The translations under genes and the position numbers were made by a program. A stretch of DNA of 64,000 nt from JBGOTP01 sp963717075 (GTDB lineage Bacteria; Acidobacteriota; Vicinamibacteria; Vicinamibacterales; CAVVIG01), in NCBI GenBank assembly GCA_963717075.1, contig CAVQVI010000007.1:847545-911544 (forward strand), written 5' to 3'. The notes under the pieces were generated by a model. That model was not told the DNA's origin. It ran no database searches and saw nothing but the letters and a program-made list of their open reading frames with translations. Each line of letters begins with the position of its first letter. The first letter of the stretch is position 1. Shown in pieces: positions 47,747-56,318 of this stretch.

Positions 47747-48094
47747 ATGCGGCTGGCCACCTTCAACGTGGAGAACATGTTCGAGCGACCGGCCGCCATG
47801 AACCTCCCGTCCTGGTCGGACGGCCGACAGGTCCTGGAGGATTTCGCCGAGCTGAACGACCTCATCGCGAAGCCGACCTACACGGCGGCGACCAAGACGA
47901 AGCTGCTCACTATCCTCGGGCGCAACACAGGCCTGCTGACGAAAGGGGTGAGCCAGTTTCTCCGCCTTCGGGAAGTGCGCGGCAAGCTCGTCCGGAAACC
48001 CAGCGGGCAACCGCACGAGATCGCGGTCAATGGACGGGACGACTGGATCGGATGGTTCGAGCTGGTCGAGGACCAGGTAAATGCTGCAAATTGA
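47747..48094 (+). pseudogene. Endonuclease/exonuclease/phosphatase family protein, truncated to N-terminus
   Basis: 115 residues begin 'MRLATFNVENMFERPAAMNL' (family motif with the metal-binding Asn/Glu) and continue 'GKLVRKPSGQPHEIAVNGRD' and 'DWIGWFELVEDQVNAAN', then stop. Full-length members are over 300 residues and carry the catalytic GDFN and SDH motifs later, which are absent. A GGAGGAG ribosome site is intact. Confidence 0.65.
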
Positions 48095-48337
48095 AATGGC
48101 TGACGCCCTCAGTGTTGGACAACCACACCTACTAATCCTTATTCCCCACACGTTCTTGTCACGAAGGCGTCCGTCGCCTCTTCCCCCTCGTCTTCGCCAT
48201 CCGCTTTCCGCAGGAGTCGTCCCTGCGCGTTGTAGCAGCGAACCGTGGCGACGGTGTCTCGACGTTGTTGATCACGAGCACCGGCAACATATCCTTCTCG
48301 GGCAGTGGATTCGCAGCGTGATCTTCACAGGCAACAC

Positions 48338-49600
48338 TCACCCGGCGGCCACGATGAAGATGAGCCAGGTCAGCAAGGGCGCCGTGACTACCATGGCGGC
48401 GCCCCAGAGCAGAAGCCCGCGGTAGATCCGCGGCCGTTCATCGTCGTCGGCGCTCGCGACAGCGAGTGCGCCGGATGTAGAGAACGGCGTCGAATCTACG
48501 ACTGTGGCCGAAATCGCCAGGGCGATGATCAGCCCCGTCGTGCTGATCTCGCCGCGGACCATTAGCGGGACGGCGAGCGGCGTCATCGCGCCGAGAATAC
48601 CCGTGCTCGACGCGACCGCGGACGTGATGGCGGCAACGACGCAGATCAGGAGACCCGCCACAATTGCGGGCCTCACTGCGGCAATGCTGTCGCCAACCAC
48701 ATCGATGGTTCCGTAACGCTGCAGCGCGGCGACGTACGTGACGACGCCGCAGACGAGCAATACCACGCCCCATGCGATCTTCCTGTCGGCTTCACCACTC
48801 GATTTCGGGAAAACCAGTTGTAGCATCGCGGCGGCGCCGAAAGCGAGAAACCCAATGTTGAGCCGGAAGGCGACCGCCGCGGCAGCTACACCCACGATGG
48901 CGAGCAACGTGCATACGTGCGAAACGCGCGCGCCCGCTGGTAACTGCTTGACCGTGGCGTCGACCTGCCCGTTGGAAACCGGGTGTTCTGGCTCACGCCT
49001 GGTGAACCGCAAGCCACCAAACAACACGTAGATGATGACGCCCAGGCCGACGTTGTATGCGAGATTTCCCAGGAAGAGTGCAGCAGACGATATCTGGAGG
49101 CCGTTGCTCGCGAGCGCCTGGTGAACGACGGCGCCCAGCAAGTTCAGCGGGGAAAAGTTCCCGCACATTGCACCGTGTGCCACCATCAGGGCGATCATCC
49201 TACGGTCGATGTCGTAGCGCCGGGCAAGCCGCAGCGAGAGCGGCGCCAGCAGCGCCACACTGGTTAAGTTCAGCGCACCCAGTATCGTCGGCAGCGCCGC
49301 GACGATGAATACAGCCCAGGGAATGAGCGCGCGCCGATCCCCGGCGAAACGTGCGGCAGCCTCGACAATGCGCTCGAGTGTGCCGTTGTTCGACGCAACC
49401 CCGAACAGATAAGTGACGCCGGCAAGCAGAACGAACAGGTCGACGGGGAAGCCGCGGTACATGTCCTGCACGCTCTGGCCGAAGATCGTACCGTGGACAA
49501 ACATCATCACCAGCGCAAGCGCACCGAGGTTTATCGGCCGCAGCGTGCCAATCAGGAAGACGACGACCAGTCCGATGATGCCGGCGACGTGGATGTTCAA
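48338..49600 (-). CDS. MatC/SLC13-type carboxylate carrier
   Basis: 420 residues, about eleven helices. 'MNIHVAGIIGLVVVFLIGTL' and 'FPVDLFVLLAGVTYLFGVAS' match the MatC N-terminal domain, and 'AHGAMCGNFSPLNLLGAVVH' and 'ATVVDSTPFSTSGALAVASA' are the two pseudo-symmetric pore motifs. The family takes up malonate or other dicarboxylates. Intact and probably functional. No catabolic partner genes adjoin it. Confidence 0.8.
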   Translation of the reverse strand: MNIHVAGIIGLVVVFLIGTLRPINLGALALVMMFVHGTIFGQSVQDMYRGFPVDLFVLLAGVTYLFGVASNNGTLERIVEAAARFAGDRRALIPWAVFIVAALPTILGALNLTSVALLAPLSLRLARRYDIDRRMIALMVAHGAMCGNFSPLNLLGAVVHQALASNGLQISSAALFLGNLAYNVGLGVIIYVLFGGLRFTRREPEHPVSNGQVDATVKQLPAGARVSHVCTLLAIVGVAAAAVAFRLNIGFLAFGAAAMLQLVFPKSSGEADRKIAWGVVLLVCGVVTYVAALQRYGTIDVVGDSIAAVRPAIVAGLLICVVAAITSAVASSTGILGAMTPLAVPLMVRGEISTTGLIIALAISATVVDSTPFSTSGALAVASADDDERPRIYRGLLLWGAAMVVTAPLLTWLIFIVAAG

Positions 49601-50289
49601 CGTACTCGTCTCAGCGGATTACGATCACGCTACGTACGGAGATTGGCAGCTGGCGCGTGCGTTACAACCGCCAGACGATGGAACTATTAGAACTCTTTCG
49701 TCGCCTGCTCGTGGTTGACAGAGCCCTTATACGACACTTCTCCTGCGTCGATCATTGACACGGTGGGAAATCCGAGGCCTAACAAGTAGTAGGCCCGACC
49801 GGCATATCTCGTCGGACCCTGTAAGGCTCGCAGCGTAACGCCAAAGCGCTGCTGCTAGAATGTCCGGCAGGTCGTTCACGATTGGACACTTGCGAGATCA
49901 TGAGCCTTGTCCGTGGGCGATTAGACCGATCTGCATACATCTCGCGCGGGCGCCGCATTCCAGCGGCCCGCGAGGCATCAGCACGGGTCCTGAGAAGTCG
50001 CGCAGTGTCTAGGAACGAAACGTATCATCGTGCTGCTTCTAGCCGTTGGCGATCCTCGGCAATCCTCAACTCGCGGATGCCCTGACCGAGCTCGTTGAGC
50101 ACAGCCACCGCCCATAGACCGATTTTCAACGCGGCCTTAACCCGTTCCCTTGTCCCAGAAATCAAGTGATTGTCCCAGCCTGACTGGACTCTGGAAAGGG
50201 CAACGGAAGAGGAGGCGAAAGTGCCTACCCTTTCGTGAGGGATTGTCCCACTGCTCGGAAGAACCACACGGTGATGGGTGGCCGTATAC
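49601..50289. other. Intergenic, no supported gene
   Basis: 690 bases. A small hairpin GGCCTA..TAGGCC lies near 49780. A minus-strand stretch ending '..ELGQGIRELRIAEDRQRL' near 50025 is protein-like but has no start or family. No RNA gene recognised. Confidence 0.35.
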
Positions 50290-50406
50290 TTCATGCATTA
50301 CAACTTCGGCCGGGTGCATCAGACATTGCGTGTGACGCCCCGGATGGAAGCGCGCATCGCGGAGCAAGTTTGGCGCATCTACGAATTCGTCGGTCTGCTC
50401 GGGTAG
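50290..50406 (+). pseudogene. Transposase C-terminal relic 1
   Basis: Reads 'MHYNFGRVHQTLRVTPRMEA' and 'RIAEQVWRIYEFVGLLG', then TAG. Same family as the relic at 47395. It ends 6 bases before the start of the next gene. Confidence 0.65.
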
Positions 50407-50412
50407 AAAGAC

Positions 50413-50790
50413 ATGAGAATTGCCGTGTTACTCGTCGCCCTCTTTACCATCGTCGTCGGTGTGCTGGGCGTCGTTTCCCCCGACAGCTTGACGACGGTTC
50501 GACGACAGTACTTTGCCACGCCTGTCGGACTTTATACGGCCGGAGCTGTTCGCGTTGCCATGGGGCTCGTAGTGATCCTATTTGCCCCGCACTCTCGTGC
50601 GCCAAAAACCCTTCGCGCATTGGGAGCCGTGGTCTGCGCGCAAGGACTGGCGGCAACGGTCCTTGGACTTGATCGCGCGCAAGCGATCCTCGAATGGGAG
50701 GCCATGCATTCCGCACTCCTGCGCGCCGGAGCGGTGGTGGCTCTCGCTACCGGGGGCTTCGTCGCGTTTGCGGTTACAAAGCCGACGTAG
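50413..50790 (+). CDS. Small four-helix membrane protein
   Basis: 125 residues with four hydrophobic segments: 'MRIAVLLVALFTIVVGVLGV', 'TAGAVRVAMGLVVILFAPHS', 'LRALGAVVCAQGLAATVLGL', 'RAGAVVALATGGFVAFAV'. No motif recognised. Flanked on both sides by transposase relics. Confidence 0.6.
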   Translation: MRIAVLLVALFTIVVGVLGVVSPDSLTTVRRQYFATPVGLYTAGAVRVAMGLVVILFAPHSRAPKTLRALGAVVCAQGLAATVLGLDRAQAILEWEAMHSALLRAGAVVALATGGFVAFAVTKPT

Positions 50791-50815
50791 GTTGCTCACG
50801 ACCGACATTTTTATC

Positions 50816-50890
50816 GCGTGACACCTGCGATGGAAGCCCGGATCGCGGATCATGTTTGGTCAATTTGAGGAAATCGTCGAAGTGCTGAAT
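50816..50890 (+). pseudogene. Transposase C-terminal relic 2
   Basis: Encodes 'RVTPAMEARIADHVWSI' and, after a one-base shift, 'EEIVEVLNE', the same tail as relic 1. It directly precedes the 55-residue gene at 50902. Confidence 0.6.
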
Positions 50891-50901
50891 GAGGAGACTC
50901 G

Positions 50902-51069
50902 ATGGATCTACTGCATTTCGCGTCGTACGCCGTGGCCATCGTGGCGTTATTCGTTTGGAACCAATGGCAGCGACACAGCCGCCTCTTGCGCGTGTTCGGT
51001 GCGGTTGTGATTCTCGTCGGCGTGGCGCTGCTGTTTCCTTGGGCTGTTCAACACATCAGGGCAAGCTGA
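50902..51069 (+). CDS. 55-residue single-to-double-helix membrane peptide
   Basis: 'MDLLHFASYAVAIVALFVWN' and 'AVVILVGVALLFPWAVQHIR' form two hydrophobic helices separated by 'QWQRHSRLLRVFG'. GAGGAG lies 6 bases upstream of ATG 50902. Too short for most gene callers. Function unknown. Confidence 0.5.
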   Translation: MDLLHFASYAVAIVALFVWNQWQRHSRLLRVFGAVVILVGVALLFPWAVQHIRAS

Positions 51070-51078
51070 TTCCTGAAC

Positions 51079-51312
51079 ATGGAGATGAAGGTCTATCTAA
51101 AGGCTCTTCTGATTGCTGGCGTGATTGTTCCGATCTTCCTTCATATGGTCGCCAGCGAGCGAATGCGTTGGTGGCCCGACACAGTGAGCGTGGGGATTGC
51201 GTTTGGAGCGGTTGCAGTCGTGCTTGTCTGGAAGGCTCGCACGGCTCGAGAGATGAACTGTCGCCTTTGGAAGACGCTGAGAACCTTCGCCCGTCACCGG
51301 GGCTCAAACTAA
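51079..51312 (+). CDS. 77-residue membrane protein
   Basis: 'VYLKALLIAGVIVPIFLHMV' and 'TVSVGIAFGAVAVVLVWKAR' are two hydrophobic helices, followed by a basic tail. It begins 10 bases after the preceding small gene, so the pair may be one unit. No family recognised; a transposase relic overlaps its end. Confidence 0.45.
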   Translation: MEMKVYLKALLIAGVIVPIFLHMVASERMRWWPDTVSVGIAFGAVAVVLVWKARTAREMNCRLWKTLRTFARHRGSN

Positions 51313-51403
51313 CCCATTACCTCCGCGTGTCTCCTGCGATGGGGAAGCTGGGATCGCCGATCACGTCTGCTCTATTGAGGAAATCGTAGGCATACTCGGA
51401 TAG
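51303..51403 (+). pseudogene. Transposase C-terminal relic 3
   Basis: CTCAAACTAACCCATTAC leads into 'LRVSPAM' and, after a shift, 'GIADHVCSIEEIVGILG' and TAG. The same CAAACT.ACCCA leader recurs at 51857, where the protein tail is lost. Confidence 0.6.
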
Positions 51404-51436
51404 GCCATTGTTGCTCTACTTACGGAGACACAACCA

Positions 51437-51844
51437 ATGTCGATGGAAGAAAACAAGGCGATCGTCCGTCGCTTTTTGGAAGCTCTTGATCAGCAGAATT
51501 TCGATGCACTGAAAGAGCATCCAGGACTGTATCAAACGGTAGTGCGACAGCCAATCATCCGCGCCGCCTTTCCTGATCTTCAGACGACCATCGAGCACCA
51601 AGTTGCGGAAGGCGACACCGTCGCGACACGAGCCACGTTACGCGGCACTCATCTTGGAACCCTGTTCGGCGTTGCGCCGACAAACCAAAAACTGACGTGG
51701 AGCGTTCTGCTCATGGACCAGATTGTCGACGGTAAGATTGTGTTGCACTATGCGAACGCAGACTGGATCGGCGTGCTGGCCAAGCTCGGCGTGATTACGC
51801 CACCGGGTGGAGAGATTCCGCGACCTTCAGCATCCAAACAATAG
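51437..51844 (+). CDS. SnoaL-like (NTF2-fold) ester-cyclase family protein
   Basis: 135 residues. 'NKAIVRRFLEALDQQNFDAL', 'AAFPDLQTTIEHQVAEGDTV', 'RATLRGTHLGTLFGVAPTNQ', 'WIGVLAKLGVI' follow the SnoaL-like polyketide-cyclase pattern. The substrate is not predictable. ACGGAGA precedes ATG 51437. A further transposase-relic leader follows the stop. Confidence 0.78.
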   Translation: MSMEENKAIVRRFLEALDQQNFDALKEHPGLYQTVVRQPIIRAAFPDLQTTIEHQVAEGDTVATRATLRGTHLGTLFGVAPTNQKLTWSVLLMDQIVDGKIVLHYANADWIGVLAKLGVITPPGGEIPRPSASKQ

Positions 51845-52177
51845 GCACCTTTTTCAAACTGACCCACTGCCTCCGAATTGGTCTTCAGTGCTCGGCGCGG
51901 TGCTCTCGGCGGGCCAGACCTATCGCGTCACAATCGATGAGGGGAATGCCCCCTGGGTGCAATGACCCCTTCAACTTGACGACTTCCAGCGCACCAGGGT
52001 TTGGCCCTTTCGATTACTGATTTCAACGCCTCCTATGCAATCTCAGCCCATTACCGAGAGTTGAGCTGAACCAACAAACCCTCAACGGCCCGTGCTAATC
52101 CGTCTTGCGGCTGTCGATTTGGACACGCCCCAGACTCCTGCCCCACGCACCGAGCCGCCGGGCGCGCCAACGCGCGC
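51845..52177. other. Non-coding stretch with mobile-element remnants
   Basis: TTTTTCAAACTGACCCACTG at 51849-51868 resembles an insertion-sequence end and matches the leader of relic 3. The last ~100 bases read like a degraded N-terminus of the following integrase in mixed frames. Confidence 0.4.
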
Positions 52178-52857
52178 ATGCCCTCGAAGTCGGCGGCCCA
52201 ACGATGGGGACAGAATCGTGAGCGGCACCTGCTGCAACACGGCCCACCCCACCCCAAGAAGGAGGTGCCCACTCTCGACCAATTCGCGTCGCGATTCATC
52301 GATGGACACGCGCGCGCGAACCGTCAGAAGCCGAGCGGCATCGCGGCGAAGGCGATGATCGTCCGCGTGCATCTCGTCCCCATGCTTGGCGCGAAGCCGC
52401 TCGACACCATCACGAACGAGGATGTGCAGCGATTGAAACATCGCCTGCTGAACAAGGCGCCGAAGACAGTCAACAACATCCTGACGGTGTTGAACGTCAT
52501 GCTGAAGAAAGCGGTTGAGTGGGATGTGATCGATCGGCTGCCATGCACAATCAAGGTCCTACCGGTCTCTAAGGGTTCGACGCGGTTCTACGACTTCGAC
52601 GAATTCGACCGGCTCGTGACCGCGGCAAAAAAGACCGACCCGCGGGCGCATGTGCTCGTGCTGCTGGCAGGCGACGCTGGGCTGCGGCTCGGCGAGATGG
52701 TGGCGCTGGAATGGAGGGACATCGACTTCGCCAAGGGACAAGTGTGCGTGCAACGGTCGGCGTGGAAGGGACAGGTCGCGTCGCCGAAAGGCGGCCGACT
52801 GCGGTACGTGCCATTGACAGCACGGCTCGCTGCCGCACTTCGGGAGCATCGGTACCT
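52178..52857 (+). pseudogene. Tyrosine integrase, N-terminal and first catalytic part (split gene)
   Basis: 'EVPTLDQFASRFIDGHARAN' and 'TITNEDVQRLKHRLLNKAPK' are the core-binding SAM-like domain. 'LLAGDAGLRLGEMVALEWRD' holds catalytic Arg I, and 'ASPKGGRLRYVPLTARLAAA' the beta-hairpin with the catalytic Lys. Homology stops at 52857 in the middle of the catalytic domain. The missing part, with HxxR, His and Tyr, is at 62012-62439. The first ATG, 52178, is probably internal to the original gene. Confidence 0.85.
52776..52857. repeat. 82-bp perfect direct repeat, copy 1
   Basis: From TCGCGTCGCCGAAAGG to GAGCATCGGTACCT, identical to 62012-62093. Copy 1 closes the integrase N-half and copy 2 opens the C-half, so both copies are the same stretch of one gene. 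The 9154 bases between them lie inside the gene. Confidence 0.9.
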
Positions 52858-53224
52858 GAGTGCGCACCGATCGCTCGTTGCCGTGAAGGGTGAGGACGTT
52901 GTTGGCGTTTGCGTTCTCGAGGTGCGTGGTCCGGAAGGGTCGCTTGCGCACGTCTGGATTGCGCCGGAGCATCAGCGATGTGGCATCGGGCGCACATTGA
53001 TCACTCAAGTCTTGGCAATGGCGTCGGATGTTGGCGTGGCGCGGGTCGAGGTTGAGTCCGACCCATTTGCCGAGGCGTTCTACGAGCGGCTGGGGGCTCG
53101 CAGGCTAGGTGCAACGCCTGCACCAATGCCTGGTGCGCCAGAGCGAACGCTGCCGCTCTTGGAGTTCGTGCTCGCTGGCCCCCACATCGGAGCGGCAGGC
53201 CGTAGCCGGCGTCAACATGCGTAA
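52858..53224 (+). pseudogene. GNAT acetyltransferase lacking its N-terminus, fused in frame to the integrase
   Basis: 'VVGVCVLEVRGPEGSLAHVW', 'IAPEHQRCGIGRTLITQVLA' (acetyl-CoA loop) and 'VESDPFAEAFYERLGARRLG' are GNAT motifs. The first strands of the fold are missing; the reading frame runs unbroken from the integrase, giving a 348-residue chimera. The end overlaps the next gene's start by 8 bases. It looks like the first unit of the cassette array, cut by the junction. Confidence 0.65.
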
Positions 53225-53851
53225 GTTTCTGTTGTGGGACCACGACGGTGTTCTTGTGGACACGGAGCGATGGTATTTCGCGGCCACGAAGGAGTGCCTT
53301 AGCGCGCTTGGGGTCGAGCTCGATCAGCCGACCTACCTGCATTTCATGGCGCAGGGCCGTTCCTGTTGGGATTTGGCAGTCGAGCGTGGGTTGCCCGAGT
53401 CCACTGTTCGAGACGCACGACGTGAGCGAGATCGACGCTACCAAGAATTGCTTCGTGCAGAGGAGATCGAGCTTGAGGGAGTAGTCGATGTCTTAGCTGA
53501 ACTCAGCCTCCGGTATCGCATGGCCATCGTCTCCACATCGAAACGGGCAGACTTCGACGTGATTCACAAGTCCAGACCGATTCGGCCATTCTTTGAATTC
53601 GTGATCAACATCGAAGATTGCACCCGAGCGAAACCCGCGCCAGATCCCTACCTACGGGCGTTGGAGCATTTCCACGCCACACCGGCGGAGGCGTTGGCGA
53701 TTGAGGACTCGGCAGGAGGACTAGCTTCTGCCTCTCCGCTGGACTGGACTGCGCCATCATCCCGAATGATTTCACGGCAACACAGGATTTCAGTGGAGCG
53801 TGGCGCGTACTGGATTCGGTAAGGGATCTTCCACGTGCCTTGAACGGCTAA
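53217..53851 (+). CDS. HAD-superfamily hydrolase, one frameshift
   Basis: About 211 residues. 'MRKFLLWDHDGVLVDTERWY' is HAD motif I (nucleophile Asp), 'AIVSTSKRADFDVIH' motif II, 'AKPAPDPYLRALEHF' motif III with Lys, and 'ALAIEDSAGGL' motif IV. A missing base near 53722 shifts the frame; after it 'AGLDCAIIPNDFTATQDFSG' and TAA (53849-53851) finish the protein. This stop lies inside the R'' box of the following attC-like site, as often in integron cassettes. Likely a beta-phosphoglucomutase/phosphatase type. Confidence 0.78.
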
Positions 53852-53918
53852 CCAAGTCTGTTTGCAGCCGTCGGCGCTTGGTGCGATCGTGAGGCGCGAC
53901 TGAAGTCGCACGTTAGCC
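53846..53918 (+). repeat. attC-like integron recombination site 1
   Basis: 73 bases starting GGCTAAC (RYYYAAC) and ending GTTAGCC (GTTRRRY), perfect complements. The inner arms can pair imperfectly (GCAGCCGTCGG..., AGGCGCGACTG...). The size, end boxes and position between a stop codon and the next start match attC sites. Confidence 0.7.
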
Positions 53919-53926
53919 GGACAGAC

Positions 53927-54631
53927 ATGGGAGAGGAACAACTCCTCGCAAGCCAATTGGCGTACTACCGTGCGCGAGCGCAGGAGTACGACGAATGGTT
54001 CCTCCGGCAGGGCCGCTACGATCGCGGACCCTCGCATCGCGCCGAATGGTCAGGTGAGGTGGCGCTCGTGGAAGCCGCTCTTCGGGACGCGCTGCCGCCT
54101 GGAGACGTCCTCGAACTCGCGTGTGGGACTGGACTGTGGACTCGGCATCTCACGGGAGGTCATCGTCGAGTGGTTGCGGTGGACGCCTCCCCTGAAGCCA
54201 TAGCCATCAACCACACGCGGGTCGAATCTGACGCCGTCGAGTACGTCGTGGCCGATCTATTTTCCTGGACGCCGCCCGTCGGGCAATTCGACGCGGTCTT
54301 CTTTGCCTTCTGGCTCTCTCACGTGCCGGCGGCGCGATTCGATCCATTCTGGCAAGTCGTGAGAACGGCCCTCAAGCCGAACGGAGTCGCATTCTTCGTG
54401 GATAGCCTCATTGAGCAGTCGTCGACGGCGACAGACCACGATCTGCTCGACGTATCCGCGGTCGTTCAGCGCCGACTCAACGATGGACGAGCATTCAGCA
54501 TTGTAAAGGTGTTCTACGAACCAGCGTCCCTGGAGCGACGGCTTCTGCAACTTGGCTGGCGCGGGTGGGTCCGATCGACCGGCCGGTTCTTCCTGTATGG
54601 TGCGGTGGCGCCAGGAGCATTCGCTGGCTAA
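53927..54631 (+). CDS. Class I SAM-dependent methyltransferase
   Basis: 234 residues. 'GDVLELACGTGLWTRHLTGG' is the SAM motif I, followed by 'VVAVDASPEAIAIN', 'VEYVVADLFSWTPP' and 'FDAVFFAFWLSHVP'. It begins 9 bases after an attC-like site and is complete, the usual layout of a one-gene cassette. Substrate unknown. Confidence 0.85.
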   Translation: MGEEQLLASQLAYYRARAQEYDEWFLRQGRYDRGPSHRAEWSGEVALVEAALRDALPPGDVLELACGTGLWTRHLTGGHRRVVAVDASPEAIAINHTRVESDAVEYVVADLFSWTPPVGQFDAVFFAFWLSHVPAARFDPFWQVVRTALKPNGVAFFVDSLIEQSSTATDHDLLDVSAVVQRRLNDGRAFSIVKVFYEPASLERRLLQLGWRGWVRSTGRFFLYGAVAPGAFAG

Positions 54632-54708
54632 AATCCGAATGGAGTCGTTACGCGCTGGTGTGCGCGGTCATGTTCGAGTGGCGCGCGGCTCACTTGGAAC
54701 GTTGGGTT
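54626..54708 (+). repeat. Degenerate attC-like site
   Basis: GGCTAAA (one mismatch to RYYYAAC, overlapping the methyltransferase stop) and GTTGGGT (fits GTTRRRY) are 83 bases apart between two cassette-like genes. The two boxes are not well complementary, so this is weaker than the other sites. Confidence 0.35.
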
Positions 54709-54728
54709 GACTAACCGGAGACTAGCCA

Positions 54729-55208
54729 ATGCGTCATCTGCTCGTCGCGGTACTTCTTGCCCCTATTTGGGTCCCGCAGCCGGCGGAGCGAATTGTGAGC
54801 GTTCGTTTTGACTTCGGCGTTGGGGCTCGGAATCATCTGGACACAGTCAGTGGCCTCTACACGCATGACATGGTGTGTGACCCACCTGTAACCGTACCGA
54901 TGCAATTGACAGACGAGGATGCCGCCCGAATCCTGGCCGCTGCGCAGGCCATTGCCTTCTTCGCGCCGCCGCGTGAGAACCAGTCCGCATCGACTGCGCC
55001 GGCCACGTGCTCCATCGTTCCGTGCACGACGTGGCACCTAGAAATACAAACCAACCTTCGCTCAAACAGCTTGTCTTGGGACAACTGCAACTGCAGCATT
55101 GGACCCGATGGCGAACGTGGTGAGGCCGCTGCGTCGGCGGTAGAGGGCGCCATCCGCGCCAACCCCGCCTTCGCAACTTTACCGAAGCCGCGTTGTGGTT
55201 ACCTGTAA
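54729..55208 (+). CDS. Secreted hypothetical protein
   Basis: 159 residues. Short signal peptide 'MRHLLVAVLLAPIWV', then 'ERIVSVRFDFGVGARNHLDT', 'QLTDEDAARILAAAQAIAFF' and a Cys-rich part 'CSIVPCTTWHLEIQ...CNCS'. No family recognised. It ends 12 bases before attC-like site 2, consistent with a single-gene cassette. Confidence 0.6.
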   Translation: MRHLLVAVLLAPIWVPQPAERIVSVRFDFGVGARNHLDTVSGLYTHDMVCDPPVTVPMQLTDEDAARILAAAQAIAFFAPPRENQSASTAPATCSIVPCTTWHLEIQTNLRSNSLSWDNCNCSIGPDGERGEAAASAVEGAIRANPAFATLPKPRCGYL

Positions 55209-55220
55209 GAGCAGGGCGAC

Positions 55221-55295
55221 AGCCCAACACGAGCTTTACAGCCGACGGCGGCTGGCGCGACGATGAGCCGCCGCGGCAGGAAAACTGATGTTATG
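55221..55295 (+). repeat. attC-like integron recombination site 2
   Basis: 75 bases from GCCCAAC to GTTATGC, with internal complementary arms (AGCCGACGGCGGC and AGCCGCCGCGGC). It lies between the stop at 55208 and the next gene at 55325. Confidence 0.75.
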
Positions 55296-55324
55296 CCGAC
55301 AAGGAAGAACCTGGAGAGTAGCAT

Positions 55325-56187
55325 GTGAAATTCGTTAAGCACGATCGCATTTGGTTGAAGGATCACGCTGAGCTCGACGAGCGATGGGTGCAGGACCGGG
55401 TAGCGGACAACCCGCGGATCCTTGGGCTCGGTGACCTGGTTCTCAAGGACAAAGAGAGGAGGCAGCCCCACGCAGGGCGCCTCGACCTTCTGCTTCAGGA
55501 CCCCGATAGCGATCGCCGAGATGAAGTGGAACTGCAGTTGGGGCGAACCGACGAGAGCCACATCATTCGGACTATCGAGTACTGGGACATCGAGAAGCGA
55601 AGGTACCCGACAGGTACGATCACTGTGCCGTCATCGTTGCCGAGGACATCACGAGCAGGTTTCTCAACGTGATCGGGCTCTTCAACAGCGCCATACCCAT
55701 TATCGCGATTCAAATGTCTGCCCTCGGTATCGGCGACCAGGTGACTCTGGTCTTCACTACCGTGCTGAACGAGCTCACGCGTGGGATTGAAGAAGAAGGC
55801 GACGAATCGCAGGAACTTGTAGATCGAGGCTACTGGGAGGGACGCGTAGGGAAGGACGTTCTCGGGATGGCCGATCAGCTGTTCGGGATACTTAGGCAGT
55901 GGGACAGCACGCTCGAAATGAAATACAACAAGTATTCAATCGTCCTCGCGAAGAGCGGCTCGGTCGACAAGTTCGTCAGCTTCAGGCCCAAGCAGCAGTT
56001 TCTTCGAGTGGAGGCTACTCTTCCACAATCTGAGGAGACCGACAGCAAGCTGGAGGCAACGGGCCTTGATTTGATTGCCGTACAAGTGGGGCAAGTACCG
56101 CATTCGGTTGACCAAGGCTGACTTGGCAAAGCAGGAACCGACCATCTCGACGCTTCTCAAGCAGGCGTACGACAATCGTGGCGCGTA
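55325..56187 (+). CDS. PD-(D/E)XK nuclease-like protein, frameshifted
   Basis: About 285 residues when joined, from GTG 55325. 'NPRILGLGDLVLKDKERRQP', 'HAGRLDLLLQDPDSDRRDEV', 'ELQLGRTDESHIIRTIEYWD' contain the D...ExE core of PD-(D/E)XK enzymes (GRLDLLL, EVELQLG). Then 'CAVIVAEDITSRFLNVIGLF' and 'YKWGKYRIRLTKADLAKQEP' with TAG at 56185. Shifts lie near 55608 and 56085. A nuclease as integron cargo could be defence-related (inference). It ends 12 bases before attC-like site 3. Confidence 0.6.
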
Positions 56188-56199
56188 GCATTTCAAGGC

Positions 56200-56268
56200 C
56201 GCATAACGTCAGCTTGCACCCGACGGCACATGCGATGCGAAGCCGCCGCGGTTGACCGCGACGTTATG
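56200..56268 (+). repeat. attC-like integron recombination site 3
   Basis: 69 bases with perfect 10-base complementary ends GCATAACGTC / GACGTTATGC and pairing inner arms around GCCGCCGCGG. This is the best-formed attC candidate in the window. Confidence 0.8.
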
Positions 56269-56318
56269 CCGTCGAGACATACCGGGAGCCACGTCACGGC
56301 CGATACAAGGTTCTAGAA

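Noticed and set aside
48159..48341. Small minus-strand protein before the MatC carrier
   Set aside because: Part reads like a real fragment (NAQGRLLRKADGEDEG) but there is no start, no complete domain and it overlaps the carrier end; not enough to call.
50025..50294. Minus-strand open frame of about 89 codons
   Set aside because: Only the last 40 codons look protein-like; no ribosome site and it overlaps a transposase relic.
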